NCBI GenBank assembly: GCA_036365515.1
Contig: CM070877.1
Location: 8,751,001-8,815,000 of the forward strand
DNA length: 64,000 nucleotides
Direction: 5' to 3'
DNA from: Torymus aiolomorphi
Taxonomy: Eukaryota > Arthropoda > Insecta > Hymenoptera > Torymidae
Position numbers and translations under genes: made by a program. Below are positions 21,827-32,965 of this stretch, in pieces (within the stretch, counting starts at the first letter, position 1; each line of letters opens with the position of its first letter). The notes beneath the pieces are model-generated. The model saw nothing but the letters and a program-made list of their open reading frames with translations, had not been told where the DNA came from and did no database searches.

Positions 21827-24800
21827 ACAATTCGGCTGAAAAAATTCATATGAGACTCACTTGAATCTCACGTGATTCTCAGGTGAGTCATGCCAAATTC
21901 TCATGTAAGTCTCATGCGAGTCTCATGTTTCCACTAACAATATTAAATGAATTAATACTATTTTTTACTGTAATTAATTGTTTAAATTAATTTAATCGTT
22001 TTAATTTATTTTCTAATATGAAACTAGAGATGTAAATAAAACAAACTGAAAAAATTAAACAGATGTATATATTTTTAAATGTTTTATTTTATAAAAGTAT
22101 AAAAATATGTATTTCGGTACAAATAGTATTTTCGCCACCCTGAATATGGCCAAATAGAGCGTATGCCCTATTGAAAAAAATCTTGTGATCAATTACATGA
22201 TTTTTTATAAAATCCGGGAATATGCTCTGCTTGATATATAACTCAATTTATTTATTATTTAGTAGTTTAATACTGCTTATAAATGAAGAATAACAGTTTA
22301 ATGAAACTTTGAACGATAATATATTATCGTGCAAATGTTTCATTAGAATGTTAGTATAATTATTTGCAAGTATTACATTTTAAAAAATAATCAATTTAAT
22401 TAAAAATATAGAATTAACTTTATTATTATAACAATTGTAATGTACCGATACAACTGTAAGTAAATAATAGAGACATGTAACACACCTACAACATTAGAAT
22501 AATTTTATTGATCATATTTTGCTTAATGTGGAAAAAGAAGAAACGATGTTCAACGAGCCTCGTGCTCACGCTCTCGACGCCGACCCGTGATAGCAAATTC
22601 ACACGAGGCCGGCGCCGAGCGCGCCTACGTGTACTCGATATTAGTAGATACCGCAAGAACAGTCACGATGGCGACGGCGACATGGCGCGCGAGGAGGCGA
22701 CGTCTTGGCGATGTTGTCCCCGTTGACAGAACTCAGCTGAAATTTTGCGTCAAACCTCATATAACAGAACAAAGTCGAAAGTATCTTTCAAATTTGTGTC
22801 CTGACTGGTCTTGGTGAATTCACATATAGTTATAAAAGCACTTCACATATAAAAGAGTATTGACATGTGGATGACTTTATTAATATTGTGGATAGTTTAT
22901 AAATTTTAATCCATTTTTAAATAAATTGTTTGCACATTCATTATTTTATTTCATATAATTGAGGTTTTTTGTCCACCACTCACTGTTATAGTCTAATATA
23001 CATTTTAAGATATTTTAAATTATATATTTATTCATTTTGTTATTTTGTTATAGGCACATCTCCTTTGAGATCCACAATTCAGTTGTTCGTTGATAGATTT
23101 AAGACTTGGGTGGCTTTAGCGTAAGTAATATATTTGGACCCAATGAACTAAATAATATTGTAGATCTCTTATACAAGAGGACCAAAATCAACTTTAATGC
23201 AAACTGTAGCTAAAGAGACCAAGTACCTATAAGCATACAAAATTTTCTAATTACATAGAATATTTTATATACTCATGGCTACGTAGTGCCTTTAGTTACA
23301 ACTTTTATTAGTCGATAAGTCACTTATGGGCTGGGTGACTTTATCGCAGGAAATATTGGGATCATATGGACAAAATACCTTGATCATATTTGACTATAAC
23401 AGTTATGACATGTACATATTACTTTTACAAATAAAATTTTCATTTAACATGAAATTTTTACAAAATCATACTTACATTTTCTTTTATTTTAAAATAATGT
23501 TTTAATAAAATACTTCACCATTATGGTCACAAAGAATCATATCACATATGATGCCATTAGGTCCATCGGGTTCTAATATATCCAGCGGTAAAGTCACTCA
23601 TCCTATATTAAGTACTTATAAATGTGGATTTTTTATAATTAATTATGGTATTAATTTATTTATATTAGGACTAGTTCTATGTATAAATGAATAATGTGAA
23701 AGAGTTTAAATTATAAGATGACTCATATTAAATAGTATTGACATGTGCGTAGCTTGGACTGTACTTTCTTTAATGTTATATTTATACTTATCGCAAGTAT
23801 TTTATACATAATACTATATAAGTTATTGTTATAAAATTTACAGCTAAAGAAGAAACCCATGCTTTATTGTTTAATGCTTCTTAAGTACTCATAAATGTAG
23901 ATTTTTTATAATAAATTATGATATTAATTTATCTATATTATGAGCAGTTCTATTTATAAATGAATAACGTGAAAGAGTTAAAATTATATAATTACTCATA
24001 TTAAATAGTATTGACATGTGCGTAGCTTGGACTGTACTTTCTTTAATGTTATATTTATACTTATTCGCAAGTATTTGATATATAACTCTATACAATTTCC
24101 AATAAAAGAAGAAACCCACACATTATTGCTAAATGATACTTAATCATTAAAGTATATAGTTTTACAGCTTGTTTATTAAATGCAGCAATACATTAAGAAC
24201 AATATTATTTTCATAGGCAGCTTTTACAAACTGTAAGCTCTATATTATTGATTAAATAGCATTTAGCAATAATGTATTGGAGACAGGCCAGAATAAAAAA
24301 TACATGAAAGTCTAAGGCCTTACCTAGATATAAACCTGAAGAACATAATAAGCGCGAAGGTGGCAACTAGACTTAACCTATAGGCAACGTCTGCGAGAAA
24401 CTCGGCATGGCAACAGAGATGACAGCAAGGCCAGCAGCATGTCTTTCTTAAAGGAGCCACAATGAACCCTCTTTCACGTCATTAATCGTTACTCGTAACC
24501 CATGAACACGAGAGCGCAAGTTGCAACACGTTGTTTGATGACTACAGCGCCCACATGTGTTTATTGAGAGTTTGAGAACTAGAGAGAGAGAGAAGAGAGA
24601 GGAAGAGAGAGGGACGCCTGTACGGAAATGCATGTGCGCGACAGTCATAATCAAATGCCGCGTGTTGCAACCGGTGCTTACGCTTCAAGAGTTATGACGA
24701 CAGAAGTCCGAACGTGAGAGAGAGGGTTCATTGTGGCTTCTTGAAGAAAGACCTGCTGCTGTCCATGCTGTAATCTCTGAGGTCATGCTGAGTTTCTCGC

Positions 24801-27387
24801 AGACGTTGCCTCTGGTTGCCTATAGGTTAAGTCTAGCCGTCACCTTCACGCTTATTATATTCTCCAGGTTTATATCTAGGTAAGGCCTTAAACTTTCATG
24901 TTTTTTTTATTCTATCCTGTCTCCAATACATTATTGCTAAATGCTATTTAATCATTAAAATAGAGCTTACAGTTTGTAAAAGGTTATATGTTATGAATAT
25001 AATATTGTTTTTAATGTATTGCTGCATTTAATAAACAAGCTGTAAAACAATATACTTTAATGAACAAGTATCATTTGGCAATAATTTCTTTCTTGGCAAT
25101 AGTTTACTTCTTTTGTTGGAAATTGTATAGAGTTATATATAAAATACTTGCAAATAAGCATAAATATAACTTTAAAGAAAGTACAGTCCAAGCTACGCAC
25201 ATGTCAATACTATTTAATATGAGTAATTATATAATTTTAACTCTTTCACATTTTTCATTTATAAATAGAACTGGTCATAATATAGATAAATTAATACCAT
25301 AATTTATTATAAAAAATCCACATTTATGAGTACTTAAGAAGCATTAAACAATAATGCATGGGTTTCTTCTTTAGCTGTAAATTTTATAACAATAACTTAT
25401 ATAGTATTATGTATAAAATACTTGCGAATAAGTATAAATATAACATTAAAGAAAGTACAGTCCAAGCTACGCACATGTCAATACTATTTAATATGAGTCA
25501 TCGTATAATTTAAACTCTTTCACATTATTCATTTATACATAGAACGAGTCCTAATATAAATAAATTAATACCATAATTGGTTATAAAAAATCCACATTTA
25601 TAAGTACTTAATATAGGATGAGTGACTTTACCGCTGGATATATTAGAACCCGATGGACCTAATGGCATCATATGTGATATGATTCTTTGTGACCATAATG
25701 GTGAAGTATTTTATTAAAACATTATTTTAAAATAAAAGAAAATGTAAGTATGATTTTGTAAAAATGTCATGTTAAATAAAAATTTTATTTGTAAAAATAA
25801 TACATACATGTCATAACTGTTATAGTCAAATATGATCAAGGTATTTTGTCCATATAATCCCAATATTTCCTGCGATAAAGTCACCCAGCCCATAAGTGAC
25901 TTATCGACTAATAAAAGTTGTAACTAAAGGCACTACGTAGCCATGAGTATATAAAATATTCTATGTAATTAGAAAATTTTGTATGCTTATATTATAGGTA
26001 CTTGGTCTCTTTAGCTACAGTTTGCACATGATTAAAGTTGATTTTGGTCATCTTGTATAAGAGATCTACAATATTATTTAGTTCATTGGGTCCAAATATA
26101 TTTCTTACGCTAAAGCCACCCAAGTCTTAAATCTATCAACGAACAACTGAATTGTGGATCTCAAAGGAGATGTGCCTATAACAAAATAACAAAATGAATA
26201 AATATATAATTTAAAATATTTTAAAATGTATATTAGACTATAACAGTGTGTGGTGGACAAAAAACCTCAATTATATGAAATATAATAATGAATGTACAAA
26301 CAATTTATTTAAAAATTGATTAAAATTTATAAACTATAGTAAAGCCATCCACATGTCAATACTCTTTCATATGTGAAGTGCTTTTATAACTATATGTGAA
26401 TTCACCAAGACCAGTCAGGACACAAATTTGAAAGATACTTTCGACTTTGTTCTGTTATATGAGGTTTGACGCAAAATTTCAGCTGAGTTCTGTCAACGGG
26501 GACAACATCGCCAAGACGTCGCCTCCTCGCGCGCCATGTCGCCGTCGCCATCGTGACTGTTCTTGCGGTATCTACTAATATCGAGTACACGTGGGCGCGC
26601 TCGGCGCCGGCCTTGTGTGAATTTGCTATCACGGGTCAACGTCGAGAGCGCGAGCACAAGGCTCGTTGAACATCGTTTCTTCTTTTTCCACATTAAACAA
26701 AATATCATCAATAACATTATTCTAATGTTGCAGGTATGTTACATGTCTCTATTATTTACTTACAGTTGTATCGGTACATTACAATTGTTATAATAATAAA
26801 GTTAATTCTATATTTTTAATTAAATTGACTATTTTTTAAAATGTAATACTTGCAAATAATTATACTAACATTCTAATGAAACATTTGCACGATAATATAT
26901 TATCGTTCAAAGTTTCATTAAACTGTTATTCTTCATTTATAAGCAGTATTAAACTGCTAAATAATAAATAAATTGAGTTATATATCAAGCAGAGCATATT
27001 CCCGGATTTTGGAAAAAATCATGTAATTGATCACAAGATTTTTTCAATAGGGCATACGCTCTATTTGGCCATATTCAGGGTGGCGAAAATACTATTTGTA
27101 CCGAAATACATATTTTTATACTTTTATAAAATAAAACATTTAAAAATATATACATCTGTTTAATTTTTTCAGTTTGTTTTATTTACATCTCTAGTTTCAT
27201 ATTAGAAAATAAATTAAAACGATTAAATTAATTTAAACAATTAATTACAGTAAAAAATAGTATTAATTCATTTAATATTGTTAGTGGAAACATGAGACTC
27301 GCATGAGACTTACATGAGAATTTGGCATGACTCACCTGAGAATCACGTGAGATTCAAGTGAGTCTCATATGAATTTTTTCAGCCGAA

Positions 27388-27618
27388 TTGTCTACATCCA
27401 TGTGGATTAGTTGGAAGCCACGTGGATTTTTCAAATCGGGCTGGTTCTCAGAATCCACATGGATTTCAAATAATCCACATGGATTTTCATCATGGATATC
27501 CGCGTGGATGATCCACGCGGATATCCATTTGAATCCATGTGGAATCCATGTCAATCCACGTGGAAATCCACGAGGATATCCACATGGATTATCCACGTGG
27601 AAATCCGCGTGGATATTT
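27388..27618. repeat. Array of palindromic ATCCACGTGGAT-type words (right arm)
   Basis: Reverse-complement copy of 21601-21826, nearly identical. Open frames here (translating to repeats such as WISAWMIHADIHLNPCG) exist in both arms and both strands and are by-products of the repeat. Confidence 0.8.
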
Positions 27619-27628
27619 TCAACAGGGA

Positions 27629-28329
27629 TAAGATTGTTATTTTCTACCAATTTGAAAATAACAGTAAAATTTCTGAAGTTTTTTCGCACTCCCGTATATA
27701 AAAAATGTTGGATTATTCTTGTTTTATTTACGAATTGTTATATAAAATAATTATAAAAATACTTCAATACTATTTCATGAGAAACCATATAGAATACATG
27801 AGTAATATTTTTAAATAACCATTGTAAATAAAACTGTAAAGTAAAGAAAAATAATAATTTAAAGGAAATAAAGAATTTTTCCTATATTTAGCTTAAAAAA
27901 TAACTTAGACTCGACCTTTTAAAATAATTTTGAAAAGATGAATTTTTTTTATCTGATTTGTTTTTTATTCATATGTTATATTGTTTAGAGGTATTTTACG
28001 TTAGATTTTTATTGTTGTTTTACATAATTTATACAGTTAACTAATGTAATTAAGAATATTAAATATTAATAATATATTATTATTTATCATAATAATCATA
28101 GCAGAAGTACATAAAATACGAAAAAGATTATTGAATAATTTAACACAATTTCTACATGTCATGAAATTGTATTGAAGTATTTTTAAATTATTTTATATAA
28201 TAATTTGTAAATAAAACAAAAAAAAAATCCAACGCGCTTTGAACAGTACCTCCAAGGTAGTGCGGAAACCTGTTAAAAAATTTTTTAATTTTCACGTTAT
28301 TTCCAAATCAGCAGAAAATAACAATCTTA
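27629..28329. mobile_element. 700-bp foldback inserted in the right palindrome arm
   Basis: The ends are TAAGATTGTTATTTTCT and AGAAAATAACAATCTTA. The arms extend about 350 bp each with landmarks such as CGCACTCCCG/TAGTGCGG and ATACTTCAATAC/GTATTGAAGTAT. The left palindrome arm is uninterrupted at the matching site (21590), so this insertion is younger than the palindrome. Confidence 0.75.
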
Positions 28330-28363
28330 TTATACTATATTAATATATATATATAAAAAAAAA

Positions 28364-28431
28364 TCCGATAATGGATTTGAACCCGCACCAAAAAGATAGT
28401 AAGCATGCGCGCTATCCACATGACCAACGGA
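28364..28431 (-). other. tRNA-like Pol III module (right arm, mirrored)
   Basis: Reverse complement of 21485-21552, with B box GGTTCAAATCC on the minus strand and a T run downstream. Both copies point toward the palindrome axis. Confidence 0.55.
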
Positions 28432-28838
28432 GTTCACGTGAATGTACTTCATGTATGTAATATATAAGTTGTCCCCATTTGGGTTTAGGGGTATGAGTTT
28501 AAGATTAATTTGTTTTTATTTTCCGACTAAAAATTTTCAAACGGCAAAGACGCGGGACGGATCCGGCTGCCGTGATTCCTGATCCGCGCCAGATGAGGCA
28601 TGTAACGCTGAACCTTATGAGGGCCGGATGATTTTATCTATCGATATCCGTAGGTCCGGTAAAACATATGGCCCTGATCCGTCCCTCATTCGGGCAACAC
28701 GCAGCTTATTGTCTCTAAATAATCTTCGTAGTTTTTTATTTAGGTCTCAGGACGCGTCTAATAATACGTAGAGATGTTCGCGGTAGCCGATGACACTGTC
28801 TATAGGTGGTGCGTTCTGTAAATGTTTTCCTCTAGGTA

Positions 28839-29192
28839 TTAGAACCCATCGAATGTGCAGTCTAGGTGTTCGGGGTCAATGATGGAGCCTAGATGGTGCG
28901 CTCTGTAGTTTTTGGCCTCTAGCTGTCGAACCACATCCAACGTTTGATGTAGATGTTCGGGGTAGCTGATGACGGAGTCTGGGTGGTGCGCACCGAAGGT
29001 TTTTGCCTCTAGATATCGAAATGCATCGAATGCGTGGTCTAGGTCATTGGGGTAGCCGATGACGGAGTCTAGGTGGTGCGCTCCGTAGTTTACGTCTAGG
29101 TGTCGGAATGCATTCAATGCGTGGTCGATGTGGTCGGAGTAGCCAGTGACGGTGTCTAGGTGATGCGCTCCGTAGTTTTCATTGTCTTTCAC
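28839..29192 (-). CDS. Short repeat ORF (four 29-30-residue units), function unknown
   Basis: 117 codons, with units such as NYGAHHLDSVIGYPNDLDHA followed by FDAFRYLEA. The units are more diverged than those on the other strand, and the length differences between units are whole codons. It starts near 29190, back to back with the plus-strand ORF. Further decayed units lie beyond its stop. No known domain is recognised. It may be a real repeat protein of the inserted element or a repeat array that happens to stay open. Confidence 0.3.
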   Translation of the reverse strand: MKDNENYGAHHLDTVTGYSDHIDHALNAFRHLDVNYGAHHLDSVIGYPNDLDHAFDAFRYLEAKTFGAHHPDSVISYPEHLHQTLDVVRQLEAKNYRAHHLGSIIDPEHLDCTFDGF

Positions 29193-29766
29193 GTTTTTCG
29201 ATGCATTCCAACACCTAGAGACAAAAAACTACGGAGCGCACCACCTCGACTTCACCATCGGTCACCCCGAACACCTAGACCATGTATTCGATGCATTTCG
29301 ATATCTAGACGTAAAAAACTACGGAGCGCACCACCTAGACTCCATCATCGGCTACCACAATGACCTTATAGACCATGCATTCAATACATTTCGATATCTA
29401 GACGTAAAAAACTATGGAGCGCACCACCTAGATGCCATCATCGGTTACCCCAATGACCTAGACCACGCATTCGATGCATTTCGATATCTAAATGTAAAAA
29501 ACTACGGAGCGCACCACCTAGACTCCATCATCGGCTACCCCAATAACCTAGACGATGCATTCGATGCATTTCGATATCTAAATGTAAAAAACTACGGAGC
29601 GCACCACCTAGACTCCATCATCGGCTACCCCAATAACCTAGACGATGCATTCGATGCATTTCGATATCTAAACGTAAAAAACTATGGAGCGCACCACCTA
29701 AAATCCACCATCGGCCAACCCGTACACCTAAACCACGAATTAGATGCATTTATAACGGAAAAATGA
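29182..29766 (+). CDS. Short repeat ORF (six 30-residue units), function unknown
   Basis: 194 codons made almost entirely of the unit KNYGAHHLDSIIGYPNNLDD plus AFDAFRYLNV. The second unit has one extra codon (NDLIDHAF). The last unit diverges (KSTIGQPVHLNHELDAF), and the ORF ends in ITEK. Two adjacent central units are identical in sequence, showing recent duplication. No signal peptide or known domain is seen. It shares its start region with the divergent minus-strand ORF. Confidence 0.35.
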   Translation: MSFTFFDAFQHLETKNYGAHHLDFTIGHPEHLDHVFDAFRYLDVKNYGAHHLDSIIGYHNDLIDHAFNTFRYLDVKNYGAHHLDAIIGYPNDLDHAFDAFRYLNVKNYGAHHLDSIIGYPNNLDDAFDAFRYLNVKNYGAHHLDSIIGYPNNLDDAFDAFRYLNVKNYGAHHLKSTIGQPVHLNHELDAFITEK

Positions 29767-30173
29767 CACGTACCTTATCCGGAAAATATCAGGGCGTTAT
29801 ACCGGCCCGGATAAGGCTTATTGTAAATGAGTTTATCGTACGGCTACAGAAACGCAAGTACCTTACAATAAAAGCGTTACATGCCGCGCGAGGGCTTTGC
29901 ACGGCATACGCCATCCGGCCCGTGTGATACCTACTTATAGCAATAGCAATAACAGATCTTTGTAAATAATAATTTTGCAATGTTACGTATGAAGTACGTC
30001 GCGTTACCATTGCAGCCGGTATGGGTGGTGTGTTACCGGCCGCGCATCAGCTGTTCCCGCAGCATTTAGAAATTGACTGCCGCGCTGCGCGTGGTCGGGG
30101 TGCGTACTTCTTCGGGGTGCCTCAGTCTCTCTATCCGCTTTGCGCTTCTATTTACGTCTATCTTCTTTGGCTA

Positions 30174-30429
30174 TGTTAAATATTGTACATTCTATATTGC
30201 GTAATATAAGAGGAAAGGTCGCGTATGAATTGTATACGCGCACTCACACAAGTGTACGTGTGCTCCCCTCCAGTGCGCATCACGTGATCGGTGCGCGAGC
30301 AGCAGCGGCTGACTCGCGCAAAACCTCGCGCCGCGAGCATGAGGCTCGCTACATCATACTTGTATATACTTATTCATCTTAAATTAACTATTCTTTTTTC
30401 TTTACAACCACGACTCAATTTATTCAACA
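30174..30429 (+). repeat. Probable 5' LTR of the copia-like element
   Basis: A 256-bp segment begins TGTTAAATA and ends TTCAACA (TGTT...AACA termini) immediately before the primer-binding site; copia LTRs are of this size. The left limit is uncertain because no 3' LTR exists for comparison and the first bases overlap the palindrome edge. Confidence 0.5.
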
Positions 30430-30442
30430 TGGTAGCAGAGCG
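30430..30442 (+). other. Primer-binding site (initiator tRNA-Met)
   Basis: TGGTAGCAGAGCG directly after the LTR. The first 11 bases are complementary to the 3' end of animal initiator tRNA-Met, as in many copia-group elements. Confidence 0.7.
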
Positions 30443-30655
30443 TGGTTGGTAAGTGTTAAAAAAGACTCTGACCCAATACAAGCCTTGGCAAGTATTGGGG
30501 GCAGCTTATAAACTCACATTAAGACGGCGGACACCAAGGAAGAGAAAAACTCCGAGCACGAAGGAACGCTCGAGTCGAAGGAATAAGCCACAACATCGAA
30601 GGTCAAGCAAGAAGGAAATTCCGAACACAAAGGAACGTTCGAGAATAACGAAGAA

Positions 30656-32965
30656 ATGGCGGAAAGAAAAGATATAACGATACCAGTATTCGATGGCGGA
30701 AATTATAGTATGTGGAAAAAGAGAATCGAAATGTTTTTGAAATTTAAAAAATGTGATGTAGTGATAAAGAGGGCAAAAACAGCAAATGATAAGGAAGATT
30801 GGGACGAACAAGATCTAAAAGCAATAAATTATATATACAGCTCTATATCAGATAAACAATTGGAGTATGTGTGCCAAGAAAGCTCAGCATACGCAATAAT
30901 AAGGAAGTTTGATCAGATGTATTTGAAGGAGTCAACGGCATTACAAATTGTTTGCAGAACCAAATTAGATAGAATAAGACTTGAAAAGTATAGTGATACA
31001 GAATCATTCTTCAACGAGTTTGAAAAGCTAGTTAATGATTTGAAAAGCGCAGGTGCAAAAGTTGGTGAAAAAGAGAAATTGAATTACATGCTAAATACAT
31101 TACCGGAGTCATTGAGTTACATAGGTGATTTAATAGACACTCTAAAGGAAGAAGAGCAAACAGCAGATTACGTCAGAAATAAGATAAGATTGGCGGAAAT
31201 GAAAAACAAAAATGACAGAGAAGAAAGAAATTCAAACGCATTTGCCGCAAATAAAGAAGGATGTTACAAATGCGGTAAGCCCGGACATTTTGCAAGAGAA
31301 TGCAGGAATGAAAGCCAAGCGGGACGCAGCGGCGAATCATGGCAAGGGTCAACACGAGGCAGAGGACGCGGAGGAAGCGGCCAAGGCAGCTACGGCAGAG
31401 GACGCAGAGGCGGCAGAGGTCAGCGCAGCCAACAAGCCAGCACGAGCCGACAAAGCAGCGAAGGAGCCAACGCATGGGTAGCTACGACGGCACACGCGGC
31501 GCAGCGAGACGAAACAAACAGGTTATGTAATGATAATTATATAGTAGAGTGGCTTCTCGACAGTGGGTGTTCAGACCACATTATTAATAATGAAGCATTT
31601 TTTGAAAAATGTATTAGTTTAAAAGAACCGATAAATATTTATCTCGGCGATAATAGAGTCATAAAAGCAACAAAGATAGGAACTGTATCTCTTTATTTTG
31701 TCACCTTCGGGAAGCAAAATAAAGTTAATATTAATAATGTTTATTTTGCTAAGGAAATGAATGCTAATTTAATAAGTGTTGGAAAATTAACAAATAATAA
31801 GAATACGGTAATTTTGAAAGGAAAAGTTGCAAAAGTTATAGATAGTGATAATAAATTAACTGCAATAGCATTTAAATTTAATGATACATATAAGATGAAA
31901 AGTAAATTGGCAAGGAATATAAATTTCGTAAATAGTGCCGAGCGGAATAATAATACGAGTCAGAACGAAAGGTGGCACAGAATGCTAGGGCACGTAAACT
32001 TTGGTTATTTGAATAAGATATGTAAACAACAGTTGCTTAACGGTATTCCGAGTGAACTTGAAACGGAATTTATGAAATGTAAAATTTCTATTGAGAACAA
32101 AATGCATAACTTACCATTCGAAAATAACAGAAATAAAGCAAAGGAGATTTTAGAAATAGTTCATACGGATGTTTGCGGTCCATTTAAAACTACAGGATTT
32201 AATGGGGAAAAATATTTTGTTTCTTTTATCGACGATTATAGCAAAATAGCTAGAATTTACTGCATAAAATCTAAAGATGAAGTTCTTGATTGTTTTATTA
32301 ATTTCGTTAATGAAAGTGAAAATTTAACGGGAAAACGAATTAAATTCTTGAGATGTGATAACGGTAAAGAATATTTAAACAATCAGTTTTATAAATACGT
32401 TAAAGGAAAAGGTATTGTTATAAACAATTGTCCAGCATATGTTCATGAATTAAACGAAACAGCTGAACGGTTTAATAGATCAATAATGGATATGGCGCGT
32501 TGTTTATTAGCCGAAGCGAAAGTACATAAATGTTATTGGCCAGAAATAGTTTGCGCGGCTGCATATCTAAAAAATAGAACTTTGACAAATACAATTGAAA
32601 AGAAAACACCGTATGAAATATTCCTTAATAAAAGACCAAATGTTAAAAATTTGAGATTATATGGAAGTAAAGTTTTTGTAAGAAATCCGGAACAAAAAAG
32701 ATCTTCGAAATGGGATGAAAAATCCAATATGGGAATTTTACTTGGATATAGTGAAGTAGGATATAGAGTTCTTTTAGATAAAAAAATAGTAGTCGCGATA
32801 CATGTAGATATAGTCGAAGACGATGTAAAATGTATCGGTCTAGATCTCGACGAAAACGAGACGGATTATACTCTTCCTTCTACTCCTACCTTCGGGGAAA
32901 GTAGACGGTCAGAGGATCTAATGATAATGTCGGTGTTAATCAGAGTGAACTTGTTGGCAAGATAA
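30656..32965 (+). CDS. copia-like Gag-Pol polyprotein, truncated after integrase
   Basis: One open frame of 769 codons. Residues 1-200 are a copia Gag (start MAERKDITIPVFDGGNYSMW). A zinc knuckle CYKCGKPGHFAREC is at 203-216, followed by a Gly/Arg-rich linker. The protease motif WLLDSGCSDHI is at 299-309 (Asp302). A GAG-pre-integrase segment follows (WHRMLGHVNFGYL). The integrase core has D505 (HTDVCGPF), D568 (RCDNGKEY) and E604 (NETAERFNR), a D,D35E spacing. The last 30 or so codons (from about 32866) are not copia sequence but antisense LINE read through to a chance stop. With no RT/RNase H it cannot be autonomous, but the remaining frame has no internal break, suggesting youth. Confidence 0.88.
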   Translation: MAERKDITIPVFDGGNYSMWKKRIEMFLKFKKCDVVIKRAKTANDKEDWDEQDLKAINYIYSSISDKQLEYVCQESSAYAIIRKFDQMYLKESTALQIVCRTKLDRIRLEKYSDTESFFNEFEKLVNDLKSAGAKVGEKEKLNYMLNTLPESLSYIGDLIDTLKEEEQTADYVRNKIRLAEMKNKNDREERNSNAFAANKEGCYKCGKPGHFARECRNESQAGRSGESWQGSTRGRGRGGSGQGSYGRGRRGGRGQRSQQASTSRQSSEGANAWVATTAHAAQRDETNRLCNDNYIVEWLLDSGCSDHIINNEAFFEKCISLKEPINIYLGDNRVIKATKIGTVSLYFVTFGKQNKVNINNVYFAKEMNANLISVGKLTNNKNTVILKGKVAKVIDSDNKLTAIAFKFNDTYKMKSKLARNINFVNSAERNNNTSQNERWHRMLGHVNFGYLNKICKQQLLNGIPSELETEFMKCKISIENKMHNLPFENNRNKAKEILEIVHTDVCGPFKTTGFNGEKYFVSFIDDYSKIARIYCIKSKDEVLDCFINFVNESENLTGKRIKFLRCDNGKEYLNNQFYKYVKGKGIVINNCPAYVHELNETAERFNRSIMDMARCLLAEAKVHKCYWPEIVCAAAYLKNRTLTNTIEKKTPYEIFLNKRPNVKNLRLYGSKVFVRNPEQKRSSKWDEKSNMGILLGYSEVGYRVLLDKKIVVAIHVDIVEDDVKCIGLDLDENETDYTLPSTPTFGESRRSEDLMIMSVLIRVNLLAR

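Larger units (their letters stand above)
28520..29934. mobile_element. 1.4-kb insertion carrying head-to-head 90-bp repeats
   Basis: Present only in the right palindrome arm; the matching left site is near 21385. The flanks (28520-28720 and 29770-29934) are GC-richer and unlike the arms. The core (about 28720-29766) holds about eleven 87-93-bp units, inverted about a point near 29187. Spacing of a landmark is 87, 90, 90, 87 on the left half and 90, 93, 90, 90, 90 on the right. No transposase or target duplication was recognised. Confidence 0.7.
21165..30181. mobile_element. Giant palindromic (foldback) element, arms about 3.4 kb, with two later insertions
   Basis: The left arm (21165-about 24606) is repeated in reverse complement in the right arm (about 24608-30181); the axis near 24607 lies in a GA-rich patch. 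Anchors with coordinate sums near 49210 include 22587/26632, 24370/24834 and 21600/27614. Outside these, the right arm is offset by a 700-bp foldback (27629-28329) and a 1.4-kb repeat block (about 28520-29934), both absent from the left arm. Without them the arms are of equal length. Identity is high, with scattered substitutions and small indels. Each arm carries a CACGTG-rich repeat patch, a tRNA-like Pol III module and a GC-rich patch with a short mirrored ORF. No transposase is recognised, so a non-autonomous foldback or an inverted-duplication product are the alternatives. Confidence 0.85.
30174..32865 (+). mobile_element. Ty1/copia-like LTR retrotransposon, 5' part only
   Basis: A probable 5' LTR, a primer-binding site, gag, protease and integrase are present in the canonical copia order. 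Reverse transcriptase, RNase H and the 3' LTR are absent: the reading frame runs straight into the 3' side of a minus-strand LINE at about 32866. The element abuts the outer end of the giant palindrome. Confidence 0.85.

Noticed and set aside
22508..22817. Mirrored short ORFs (also 26402-26717) as a palindrome-encoded protein
   Set aside because: The two overlapping frames have no recognisable domain, lie in a GC-rich patch and are simply duplicated by the palindrome; coding cannot be supported.
28720..29766. CRISPR-like array
   Set aside because: The units are contiguous 87-93-bp repeats with no spacers, in eukaryotic transposon-rich DNA.
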